Shown here piece after piece: positions 1-7,048 of a stretch of 41,297 nt of DNA. The DNA is from an uncultured bacterium. GTDB lineage: Bacteria; Acidobacteriota; Thermoanaerobaculia; Multivoradales; J023. A program made the position numbers and the translations under genes. The notes beneath the pieces are model-generated. The model was not told the DNA's origin, searched no databases, and saw only the letters and a list, made by a program, of their open reading frames with translations. The stretch covers positions 1-41,297 of the forward strand of contig CALFAM010000191.1 in the NCBI GenBank assembly GCA_937948815.1, in the 5' to 3' direction. Numbering within the stretch: position 1 is the first letter of the stretch; the number at the start of each line of letters is the position of its first letter.

Positions 1-1989
1 GCGGTCTTTGAGCTCGAAACCCACCAATCCTTCGACCGACGCGTCGTCGATGGCGCCGGCAATGTGGTCCCATGGATGGCTGCTCGCGTGGGTCAGGGTG
101 GCGTCGACCTGGATGCCCGGCAGCTTGGGTGGCGCCGTGACTTCGAGACCGATGCGCTCGGCGACCAGGCCGGCCGTCGCCACTTCGGCCACGAAAAGCG
201 GCACCGTGGCATCGTGCTCGTCCACCTGACCGAGCACGCCGACCACGACCGCCGGATCGTCGGCGCGGACCAGCTCGGCCGACGCTCCCGCAACCAGGTG
301 GGGGACGGTCGCTGCGCGTGCCATCAGTGCGACACCGCAAACACCGGCAACGCTCTCGATCACGCCTTTCAGATCAAAGAAATCGAGATCGATCTCACGC
401 TGCCAGGGCATCCCGCGGCGCCCTCCGGTGACCAGGGCAATGGTCTCCACTTCGGTCACCGGTGCGTCCGGCAAGGCGAACGGATGATCGGTTCCGGACG
501 GCGCGAAGATGCGCCCCACTTCGAAGAGTTGCACCGCCGACGCGCCGCGGCGCAGGTTGTAGTGCGCAGCCTCGACCAGATCGGGTAACAAGGAGCGACG
601 CATCACTGCATAGCGCTCCGAGAGCGGATTGGCCACCGGCAGTGCCGGCGCGGAGCCGTATAGCGAAGGATAGGCATCCGCCCGCTTGGCATCGTGAAAC
701 GCCCACGAAATGTGCTCGGCGAAGCCCGCAGCCGCCAGGTGATCCTGAATCGTCCGACGGCGTCGGTGCTCTGCGCTCTCGGGCGCATCGGGCCGGCCAG
801 CGGTCGGCAAGGTCGCGGTAATCGCATCGAAACCGACGATGCGCAACACCTCTTCGTAGACGTCCGCGGGATAGGCGTTCTCGAAGTCGTAGGCCCGCCA
901 GGTCGGCGGCACCACGTCCCAGCCATGGCCATCTTCGGCATCGGCTGACTCCGAGGTTTCACCCTCGAGCGCGAAGCCCAGCCCGCCGAGAATCCGCTCG
1001 ACTTCCGATGGCTCGATGGACAGGCCACCAAAGCGCTCGAGGCGCTGATGCTCGATGCGGATCGGTGGCACCGCGGCCGTGGCCTCGGCGTCCGACACAT
1101 CGACGGCGCCTTGCAGGACTTCGCCGCCCGCGAGATGCTGGATCATGCACGCGGCGAGTGTGGCGGCCTCGGCGCAGAAGCCGCGATCGGCACCACGCTC
1201 GAATCGATGGCAGGCATCCGTATGCAGGCCGACAGCGCGCGCGGTCTTGCGCACTGGAATCGGCAGAAAGTGCGCCGCTTCGATCACGACATCGGTCGTG
1301 GCCTCGGTCACCTCGCTGTCGAGCCCGCCCATCACACCGGCCAGCCCGACGACCTGCTCGCGATCGGCGATCACCAACATGCCCGCTTCGAGCTTGCGCT
1401 TCTGCCCATCGAGGGTCACCACCGACTCGCCGGCACGCGCCGCGCGGGCGATCAGCTCGGCGCCGGCAAGCTTTTCGCGGTCATAGGCATGGATGGGCTG
1501 GCCGTACGCCCAGAGCACGTAGTTGGTGACGTCGACGACGTTGTTGATCGGTCGCACACCCACCGCTTCGAGGCGGCGTGTCAGCCAGGATGGGCTCGGC
1601 TCGATGGTGACGCCTCGCACGACCGTGGCCGCGAACCGTCGGCAACCCGCGTCGTCGATCGACACGGCAATCGCTTCGGACGCTTGTGTCTCGATCGGCT
1701 GGCAAGCCGCGATCACCGCCTTGTTGCTCCCGAACGGCTCTTCCGGCACGAAAGGCACGCCGAACAGCACGGCCAGCTCCCGGGCCAGGCCGACGTGATT
1801 CATGCAGTCCGGGCGGTTGGTCGTCACGTCGATGTCGAAGACAACGTCGCCACCCGCGGAGCCGTCATCGAACGGATCCGCGCCTTCGACCGCCATACCG
1901 GCGCCGGTCAGCCGGCTGGCAATGGCGTCGGCGTCGACTTCGGCAGGAAGGGCCACGTACTGCCGGATCCAGTTGAGGGAGAATTGCAT
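1..1989 (-). CDS. pheT: Phenylalanyl-tRNA synthetase beta subunit, partial at the left edge, lacking the EMAP-type tRNA-binding domain
   Basis: This is the beta chain of the cytoplasmic alpha2-beta2 enzyme that charges tRNA-Phe. The frame is open for 663 codons from ATG at 1989 to base 1 and leaves the window within the FDX-ACB anticodon-binding region (last residues FELKDR). It begins MQFSLNWIRQYV, and the B3/B4 editing and B5 regions follow. In long bacterial PheT about 100 residues of OB-fold (EMAP/Trbp111-like) domain lie between the N-terminal helix and the segment ending TxNRxDC. Here only about a dozen residues separate GAGMAVEG from FDIDVTTNRPDC, so that domain is absent. The start overlaps the pheS stop by one base (TGATG), which implies translational coupling. 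Identity is sure; the last few dozen codons are outside the window. Confidence 0.95.
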   Translation of the reverse strand, partial: MQFSLNWIRQYVALPAEVDADAIASRLTGAGMAVEGADPFDDGSAGGDVVFDIDVTTNRPDCMNHVGLARELAVLFGVPFVPEEPFGSNKAVIAACQPIETQASEAIAVSIDDAGCRRFAATVVRGVTIEPSPSWLTRRLEAVGVRPINNVVDVTNYVLWAYGQPIHAYDREKLAGAELIARAARAGESVVTLDGQKRKLEAGMLVIADREQVVGLAGVMGGLDSEVTEATTDVVIEAAHFLPIPVRKTARAVGLHTDACHRFERGADRGFCAEAATLAACMIQHLAGGEVLQGAVDVSDAEATAAVPPIRIEHQRLERFGGLSIEPSEVERILGGLGFALEGETSESADAEDGHGWDVVPPTWRAYDFENAYPADVYEEVLRIVGFDAITATLPTAGRPDAPESAEHRRRRTIQDHLAAAGFAEHISWAFHDAKRADAYPSLYGSAPALPVANPLSERYAVMRRSLLPDLVEAAHYNLRRGASAVQLFEVGRIFAPSGTDHPFALPDAPVTEVETIALVTGGRRGMPWQREIDLDFFDLKGVIESVAGVCGVALMARAATVPHLVAGASAELVRADDPAVVVGVLGQVDEHDATVPLFVAEVATAGLVAERIGLEVTAPPKLPGIQVDATLTHASSHPWDHIAGAIDDASVEGLVGFELKDR

Positions 1990-3086
1990 CAGCTTCGTAC
2001 CTGGCGAAGCAGCCGCTCGTCACCATCGAACAGCATGCGGATGTTGGGAATGCCGTAGCGAATCATCGCCACGCGGTCGAGCCCGAGGCCGAAGGCGAAG
2101 CCGCTGTAGCGCGCGGGATCGATCCCGCAAGCACGAAGCACCCGCGGATCGACCATGCCGGAACCGAGGATCTCCATCCATCCGGTGTTCGAGCAGGTCG
2201 CGCACCCCTTGCCTCGGCATGCCGAACAGGTGACGTCGACCTCCGCCGAAGGCTCCGTGAACGGGAAGAAGCTCGGCCGCAAACGGACCTTGGTCTCCGG
2301 CGAGAAGAGCCGCTGGCAGAAAGCCTCGAGCGTGCCCTTCAGGTCACCCAAGCTGATCCCTTCGTCGATCGCCAGGCACTCCACCTGGTGGAACATCGGC
2401 GAATGCCGCAGATCATTGTCGTTGCGATAGACCCGGCCGTGACAGATGATTCGAATCGGCGGCGCTTGACGCGCCAGCATGGTGCGGATCTGCATCGGCG
2501 AGGTGTGCGTGCGCAGAAGCAGGCCGCCATCCACGAAGAGCGTGTCCTGGGTATCGCGCGCCGGATGTTCGGGCGGGAAGTTGAGCAGCTCGAAGTTGTG
2601 ACGATCGTCCTCGATCTCGGGTCCGTCCGCGACGCTGTAGCCCAGCTCCGCGAAGATCTCCTCGATCAGGCGGATCACCTGGGTCACCGGATGCAAGCTG
2701 CCGAGCTGCGGCGGCCGTCCGGGCAAGGTGACGTCAATGCGCGAGGCATCTTGATCGGCTTGCCGCTCCCCCTGGGTGAGGCGCTGGTCGATTGCCTCCA
2801 GGCCCGCCTCGACTCGCCCCTTGAGCTCGTTGACCCCTTGGCCGAACGCACGCCGATCCTGAGGCGGGATCTCTTTCATGCGCCCCATCAGGCCGCGAAG
2901 CTTGCCCTGCTTCTTGCCCAACCAGGCGAGGCGCAGGGATTCCCAGCCGGGCCGATCGGCGACCTCGGCGGCTTCGGCCGCGAACGCATCCGCGAGCGCG
3001 GCGAGTTGATTCAACGTGTCGTTCGAAGCACCGCCGGCCGTCTCGCCAGGCGCATCACCCGAGGCGCCGGCTTGCTCGCTGGACAT
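1989..3086 (-). CDS. pheS: Phenylalanyl-tRNA synthetase alpha subunit
   Basis: This is the catalytic alpha chain of PheRS, a class II synthetase. The 365-aa length is ordinary for the family. An N-terminal coiled-coil region (about residues 20-110) that binds tRNA-Phe precedes the catalytic core. Motif 2 is visible around residues 217-236 (GRVYRND...HSPMFHQVE), and motif 3 around 329-342 (GFAFGLGLDRVAMI). Four cysteines (287, 290, 295, 298; pattern CSAC-x4-CATC) form the small knuckle found in many bacterial PheS. The first 20 residues are Gly/Ala/Ser-rich and lie outside the conserved domain, so the true start could be slightly downstream. The gene follows rplT by 9 nt and shares its last base with the pheT start codon, so all three are one transcription unit. 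Confidence 0.97.
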   Translation of the reverse strand: MSSEQAGASGDAPGETAGGASNDTLNQLAALADAFAAEAAEVADRPGWESLRLAWLGKKQGKLRGLMGRMKEIPPQDRRAFGQGVNELKGRVEAGLEAIDQRLTQGERQADQDASRIDVTLPGRPPQLGSLHPVTQVIRLIEEIFAELGYSVADGPEIEDDRHNFELLNFPPEHPARDTQDTLFVDGGLLLRTHTSPMQIRTMLARQAPPIRIICHGRVYRNDNDLRHSPMFHQVECLAIDEGISLGDLKGTLEAFCQRLFSPETKVRLRPSFFPFTEPSAEVDVTCSACRGKGCATCSNTGWMEILGSGMVDPRVLRACGIDPARYSGFAFGLGLDRVAMIRYGIPNIRMLFDGDERLLRQVRS

Positions 3087-3095
3087 GGGCGTGCT

Positions 3096-3503
3096 CTAGG
3101 CGCCGGCGGCGGCGGGCGCGTCACCACCGGGCGCTTTGCCGTAGGCAGCTTCGAGCGCCTCGCGCGCAGTGACGGCGATGCGACCGAAAGCTTCGGCATC
3201 GTGCACGGCGAGATCGGCGAGCATCTTGCGGTCGATCTCGACGCCGGCCTTGTTCAACCCGTCGATCAACCGGTTGTAGGACAGACCGTGCAGGCGGCAC
3301 GCGGCGTTGATGCGAACGATCCACAGGCTACGGAACTGACGCTTGCGCTGACGACGGTCACGATACGCGAACTGATTTGCGCGATCGACCGCCTCCATGG
3401 CTACGCGATGCGCCTTGGACCGGGCACCAAAAAACCCCTTGGCAGCCTTCAGAACCTTCTTGCGACTTTGGGCGCGCTTTGGCCCACGCTTGACTCTCGG
3501 CAT
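3096..3503 (-). CDS. rplT: 50S ribosomal protein L20
   Basis: L20 is an early-assembly protein that binds 23S rRNA. In several bacteria it also represses its own operon by binding mRNA. The basic N-terminus ([19 protein letters not shown]) and the segments [21 protein letters not shown] and [10 protein letters not shown] are diagnostic. At 135 aa it is about 15-18 residues longer than usual because of an Ala/Gly-rich tail ([14 protein letters not shown]). The ATG is preceded by a modest CGAGG Shine-Dalgarno about 8 nt upstream. It sits between rpmI and pheS as in most bacteria, but 195 nt separate it from rpmI and that spacer holds a strong hairpin. Confidence 0.97.
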   Translation of the reverse strand: MPRVKRGPKRAQSRKKVLKAAKGFFGARSKAHRVAMEAVDRANQFAYRDRRQRKRQFRSLWIVRINAACRLHGLSYNRLIDGLNKAGVEIDRKMLADLAVHDAEAFGRIAVTAREALEAAYGKAPGGDAPAAAGA

Positions 3504-3578
3504 GATTCGAACCTCGTTTTGGGCTTCGCAGCGACGGCGAAGCGGTCAAGCATGCGGCTCGCGTGAGCTCACATGCGT

Positions 3579-3613
3579 GCGACTCCGGTGGACGGTTCCT
3601 CCACCGGCGTCGC
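3579..3613 (-). promoter_or_regulatory. Long hairpin in the rpmI-rplT spacer (candidate L20 autoregulatory or attenuation element)
   Basis: An 8-bp perfect stem (3585-3592 with 3600-3607, loop of 7) is extended by one mismatch and five more pairs (3579-3583 with 3609-3613). The whole is 13 bp of GC-rich stem. It lies about 76 nt before the rplT start in a spacer of 195 nt with no open reading frame I can support. No U-tract follows, so it is not an ordinary terminator. L20 is known to control rpmI-rplT by binding mRNA structures in other bacteria. That this hairpin is such a site is inference. Confidence 0.45.
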
Positions 3614-3698
3614 AAAGGTCAGTGGTTCCCGGTGAGTGTCTCTCGCAGACCGAGCCGCGAGATCTCTCGCCGAGACGAAATCTCTGACGCCGGACGCC

Positions 3699-3893
3699 TC
3701 AGGCGTTCAGCAGCTTCTTCAGCGTCTTTTCGAACGCTGACGAAGCCATGGTTGCCTTGCGCAGGTGGCGCTTCCGCTTGGTGGTCTTCTTGGTCAAGAT
3801 ATGACTCGTTTCCGAGTGCGAATGCTTGACCTTGCCCTTACCGGTTATCTTGAACCGCTTGGCCGCACCACGATGGGTCTTTTGCTTGGGCAC
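3699..3893 (-). CDS. rpmI: 50S ribosomal protein L35
   Basis: A small basic large-subunit ribosomal protein of 64 aa, the normal length. [20 protein letters not shown] and the KRKRHLRK segment are characteristic. The start is GTG at 3893, preceded by AGGAG about 7 nt upstream within the 25-nt gap after thrS. The gene normally between thrS and rpmI, infC for initiation factor IF-3, is not there. rplT follows after 195 nt. Confidence 0.97.
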   Translation of the reverse strand: MPKQKTHRGAAKRFKITGKGKVKHSHSETSHILTKKTTKRKRHLRKATMASSAFEKTLKKLLNA

Positions 3894-3918
3894 GTCGTCT
3901 CTCCTGGTGAATCGAACG

Positions 3919-5850
3919 CTAGAGCTCGAGCTCGCGCGTGCCGATCAGCTTCATGGCATGGTCGAGAAATGCTTCGGGGGTCATTGCACCCAGTGGCTCT
4001 CCCGCGCGTCGGCGAACGGTGACCGTACCATCCTCCGCCTCGCGGCCGCCAATCACGACCATGTAGGGGACTTGGTTCACCTGGGCCTCGCGAATCCGAT
4101 AGCCCAGCTTCTCGTTGCGCGCGTCGAGCTCGACACGCATGCCCGCAGCCCCGAGCTTCTGCTCGACCGTGCGGGCGTAGTCTTCGAATTTTTCCGAAAT
4201 CGGTAGCACCACGGCCTGAACTGGCGCCAGCCAGAGCGGGAACTTGCCCGCCGTGTGCTCGATCAAGATGCCCAGGAACCGCTCGACGGAACCCAGCATC
4301 GCGCGATGGATCATCACCGGCTGGTGCTCGGCACCATCGGCACCGACGTAGCGCAGGCCGAAGCGCTCGGGGAGTTGGTAGTCGAGTTGGACCGTGCCCA
4401 ACTGCCAGCTGCGGCCGATCGCGTCGCGAACCTGGAAGTCGATCTTCGGACCGTAGAAGGCACCGTCACCGGGATTAACCTGGTAGTCGATGCCCTCCTT
4501 CTCGAGCGCGCCACGTAGCGAACCCTCGGCCTGGTCCCACATCTCGTCCGAGCCGAGCCGCTTCTCCGGCCGGGTCGACAGCTCGATCAAGATTTCGGCA
4601 AACCCAAACACGGTGTACAGGCGCTGAATCATGCGCACCACCGTCAGGACCTCGTCCTCGATCTGCTCCGGCGTGCAGAAGACGTGCGCGTCGTCCTGCG
4701 CAAAGCTGCGTACCCGGGTCAGCCCGGTGATCACACCGCTTTTCTCATAGCGGTGGAGGCGCCCGAAATCGGCATAGCGCACGGGCAGATCACGGTACGA
4801 CCGCCGCTTGGTCTTGAAAATCAAGCAGTGAGTCGGGCAGTTCATCGGCTTCACCGCGTACTGCCGATCGTCCACCTCGGTGAAGAACATGGCGTCGCGG
4901 TAGTGCTCGTAGTGCCCGGAGGTGTGCCAGAGATCGACGTCGAGGATCTGCGGCGTCACCACCTCGTCGTACTCGTACTGCGCGTACAGCTCGCGTACGA
5001 AGTCCACCAGGCCGTTGTAGACGCAGGCGCCCTTGGGATGAAAGAACGGGCTGGCCGGCGCTTCCTCGTGGAAACTGAAGAGATCGAGCTGGGGACCGAG
5101 GCGACGGTGGTCGCGAGCCTGCGACTCTTCCACCTGCTTCTCGTACGCCTTGAGCTCCTTGGGGCTCCCGAAAGCCGTGCCGTAGACGCGCTGCAGCATC
5201 TCGTTGGCTTCGTCGCCCTTCCAGTAGACACCGGACGCCTCGAGCAGCTTGACCGCACCGATCTGCTTGAGATGCTGCACGTGCGGTCCGCGGCAGAGGT
5301 CGGTGAACTGTCCGTGACGGAAGAGCGTGATGGTCTCGCCTTCGGGAATGTCCTTGAGGCGCTCGATCTTCAGGCTCTCGCCCATCTCGCGGAAGAGTGC
5401 TTCGGCCTCGTCCCGTGAAATTTCGATCCGCTCGAACGAAGAACGTTCGGCCAAGATCTCGCGCATCTTGTCCTCGATACGGACCAGATCCTCGGGCGTA
5501 AAGGTGCGCGGGAAGCGAAAGTCGTACTGATATTTCTCGCTGTGATCCTGCCGGCCGGCATCGATCTCGGTCTCGGGCCAGAGCCGCTTGACCGCATCCG
5601 CCATCACGTGCTCGGCGCTGTGGCGGATGACGTGCCCCGCCTCCTCGTCCCGCGAGGTGATGATGCGCAGCCTACCGTCGGCCGCGATGGGTTGCCGAAG
5701 GTCGATCAGCTCGCCGTCGAGCGCAGCACCGATCGCCGCTTTGCCGAGGCCAGGACCGATGTCCATGGCGACGTCGAGCGCGGTTGCGCCGTGCGGCATG
5801 CTGCGCACGGAACCGTCAGGGAGAGTGAGCTCGATCGTTTCGGGCGCCAT
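3919..5850 (-). CDS. thrS: Threonyl-tRNA synthetase
   Basis: Charges tRNA-Thr and proofreads mis-charged serine; cytoplasmic class II synthetase of 643 aa, full length. A TGS domain (about 1-63) is followed by the editing domain with HSAEH (H77, H81) and the CRGPH pair (C186, H190). The catalytic core contains MNCPTHC and [13 protein letters not shown]. The three zinc ligands expected for ThrRS are visible as C338, H389 and H515. The C-terminal anticodon-binding domain starts after LWLAP. The only Shine-Dalgarno candidate before ATG 5850 is weak and purine-rich. Two tRNA-Val genes lie just upstream on the same strand with no clear terminator between, so co-transcription is possible. Confidence 0.98.
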   Translation of the reverse strand: MAPETIELTLPDGSVRSMPHGATALDVAMDIGPGLGKAAIGAALDGELIDLRQPIAADGRLRIITSRDEEAGHVIRHSAEHVMADAVKRLWPETEIDAGRQDHSEKYQYDFRFPRTFTPEDLVRIEDKMREILAERSSFERIEISRDEAEALFREMGESLKIERLKDIPEGETITLFRHGQFTDLCRGPHVQHLKQIGAVKLLEASGVYWKGDEANEMLQRVYGTAFGSPKELKAYEKQVEESQARDHRRLGPQLDLFSFHEEAPASPFFHPKGACVYNGLVDFVRELYAQYEYDEVVTPQILDVDLWHTSGHYEHYRDAMFFTEVDDRQYAVKPMNCPTHCLIFKTKRRSYRDLPVRYADFGRLHRYEKSGVITGLTRVRSFAQDDAHVFCTPEQIEDEVLTVVRMIQRLYTVFGFAEILIELSTRPEKRLGSDEMWDQAEGSLRGALEKEGIDYQVNPGDGAFYGPKIDFQVRDAIGRSWQLGTVQLDYQLPERFGLRYVGADGAEHQPVMIHRAMLGSVERFLGILIEHTAGKFPLWLAPVQAVVLPISEKFEDYARTVEQKLGAAGMRVELDARNEKLGYRIREAQVNQVPYMVVIGGREAEDGTVTVRRRAGEPLGAMTPEAFLDHAMKLIGTRELEL

Positions 5851-5924
5851 GGCATTTCTTGTTCGGTGAGCTGTTTCTCGTGAGGAGACGTTGATCTTGA
5901 AGGAACACGGTCTCCGAGAGACGC

Positions 5925-6001
5925 TGGTAGGCGCTAGCGGACTCGAACCGCTGACCTCTACCGTGTGAAGGTAGCGCTCTAACCAGCTGAGCTAAGCGCC
6001 T
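5925..6001 (-). tRNA. tRNA-Val (anticodon CAC)
   Basis: A 77-nt cloverleaf with encoded CCA. The acceptor arm AGGCGCT pairs with AGCGCCT, and the D stem is GCTC/GAGC. The anticodon stem CTACC/GGTAG carries loop TTCACAC, and the T stem AGCGG/CCGCT carries loop TTCGAGT. Loop positions 34-36 read CAC, decoding GUG valine codons. It is second of a tRNA-Val pair, 41 nt after tRNA-Val(GAC). Confidence 0.96.
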
Positions 6002-6042
6002 GAACGTCTCGAAATACGCGCTCTCGGTGGGGAGTGGGGCGA

Positions 6043-6119
6043 TGGTAGGCCCGAGCGGACTCGAACCGCTGACCTCTACGATGTCAACGTAGCGCTCTAA
6101 CCAGCTGAGCTACGGGCCT
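6043..6119 (-). tRNA. tRNA-Val (anticodon GAC)
   Basis: A 77-nt cloverleaf with encoded CCA. The acceptor arm AGGCCCG pairs with CGGGCCT, and the anticodon stem CTACG/CGTAG carries loop TTGACAT, giving anticodon GAC (codons GUC and GUU). The D and T arms are almost identical to those of the neighbouring tRNA-Val(CAC), suggesting duplication and anticodon divergence. A promoter lies about 75 nt upstream. Confidence 0.96.
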
Positions 6120-6192
6120 GAATTCTCGCCAGAGCTTTCGCCACCGAGACTGCGCCTCGACGAGATCGCAAAAGCGGCGCCGAGGGCGGCAG

Positions 6193-6221
6193 ACTTTAGC
6201 AAAGGGTCTAGGACGTGTCAA
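6193..6221 (-). promoter_or_regulatory. Housekeeping-type promoter for the tRNA-Val pair (and possibly thrS)
   Basis: On the minus strand a perfect -35 box TTGACA (6221-6216) is followed by exactly 17 bp and a -10 box TAAAGT (6198-6193, four of six matches). The predicted start is near 6186, giving a leader of about 65 nt before tRNA-Val(GAC). Confidence 0.7.
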
Positions 6222-6222
6222 C

Positions 6223-6240
6223 GAGCTGTATCAACAGCTC
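6223..6240. repeat. Perfect inverted repeat just upstream of the tRNA promoter
   Basis: GAGCTGT and ACAGCTC form a 7-bp perfect dyad around ATCA. It begins two bases upstream of the -35 box of the tRNA promoter and lies between divergently transcribed units. It could be an operator or activator site for either direction; no regulator is identifiable. Confidence 0.4.
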
Positions 6241-6282
6241 CTGCGGCGGCGGCGCGTCGCGGATCGCAATCGCCGCAGCCAC

Positions 6283-6288
6283 TATAAT
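6283..6288 (+). promoter_or_regulatory. Candidate -10 box for the 6382-11075 operon
   Basis: A perfect TATAAT hexamer 94 nt before the first gene of the rightward operon. No convincing -35 box is found 16-18 bp upstream, so the call rests on the hexamer alone. Confidence 0.35.
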
Positions 6289-6381
6289 GTCCGTCTCGAC
6301 CGGTGCACCCGCTCGCCCTCGCGGCGGACCGCGCCGGAGTCGGTCGGGTGAGAAGATCCCGGCGCAAAGAGTGGACCAACG

Positions 6382-7026
6382 ATGAGCATGACCAGCGCAA
6401 CGACACGCCGTACAACGTCCTGCCGCCATCGACTTTTCGAAGCCGCTGCGCGCCAGCTTTGGATGCTCTCCTTGTTGATCGCCTGGCTAGCCAGCGCCGC
6501 GCCGAGCCTGGCCCAGGTCACCCCGGCCGATTCGACGCCGGGAGAATCTGGCGTTGCAGCCCCGGCCGAGTCAGACCCGGCGACACCTGCCGACGCCGAA
6601 GCGAACGGGGCGTCCTCGGCTCTCGTGCTCACCGCGACGCAAGTCGTGCCTGCCAATCCGGGCCCGGAGACCCTGTGCCGGCTGCGGGTGCTGCTCGAGA
6701 ACCAGGGCGAGCGGGCAGCATCTGCGCTACGCTTCACGGTCGCGGTCGACGGCATTCCGCTCGCTGTCTACGACCGCCAGCTCTTCGTCGAGACCCTGCC
6801 CCCCGGCGAGGTCACACGGGTCGACCTCTTCAACTTCTGGACGTCCGAAATCGATCGGCCACCGCCTGCGGACGGCTCCCTCGAGGTCGAGGTCACGCTC
6901 GAAGAAGCGCGCTACCTCCTACGCGACGTCGCCGAAGACGGTACCGAGATTCTCACCTTGCAGGAGCCTGTTCCCGGCCTTCCGACCAGCCTCTCGTTGA
7001 GCGTGCCGCTCACCCCGGAAGGCTGA
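6382..7026 (+). CDS. Exported protein of unknown function, Ala/Pro-rich linker plus a beta-rich domain
   Basis: A 214-aa protein I cannot assign to a family. A hydrophobic stretch around residues 25-44 ending APSLAQ looks like a signal peptide with a long basic n-region. A low-complexity Ala/Pro/Ser/Glu linker follows (about 45-75). The C-terminal part (about 78-210) has alternating beta-strand patterns. Segments such as LRVLLENQGERAASALRFTVAVDG and VETLPPGEVTRVDL resemble CARDB/Ig-like adhesion folds in which a peptide bond-rich beta-sandwich extends surface proteins; this is a resemblance only. It is first of three same-strand genes, 22 nt before the CRTAC1 gene, so it probably acts with that secreted protein. 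The start at 6382 has little Shine-Dalgarno support. Confidence 0.7.
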   Translation: MSMTSATTRRTTSCRHRLFEAAARQLWMLSLLIAWLASAAPSLAQVTPADSTPGESGVAAPAESDPATPADAEANGASSALVLTATQVVPANPGPETLCRLRVLLENQGERAASALRFTVAVDGIPLAVYDRQLFVETLPPGEVTRVDLFNFWTSEIDRPPPADGSLEVEVTLEEARYLLRDVAEDGTEILTLQEPVPGLPTSLSLSVPLTPEG

Positions 7027-7048
7027 GTCCCGCACCGGGAATCACCCC

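Noticed and set aside
1048-2058. A 336-codon plus-strand open frame opposite pheT
   Set aside because: It is an antisense shadow of pheT, with Arg/His/Asp-rich composition and no domain.
2388-3566. A 392-codon plus-strand open frame across pheS and rplT
   Set aside because: It is opposite two clear housekeeping genes and has no recognisable motif.
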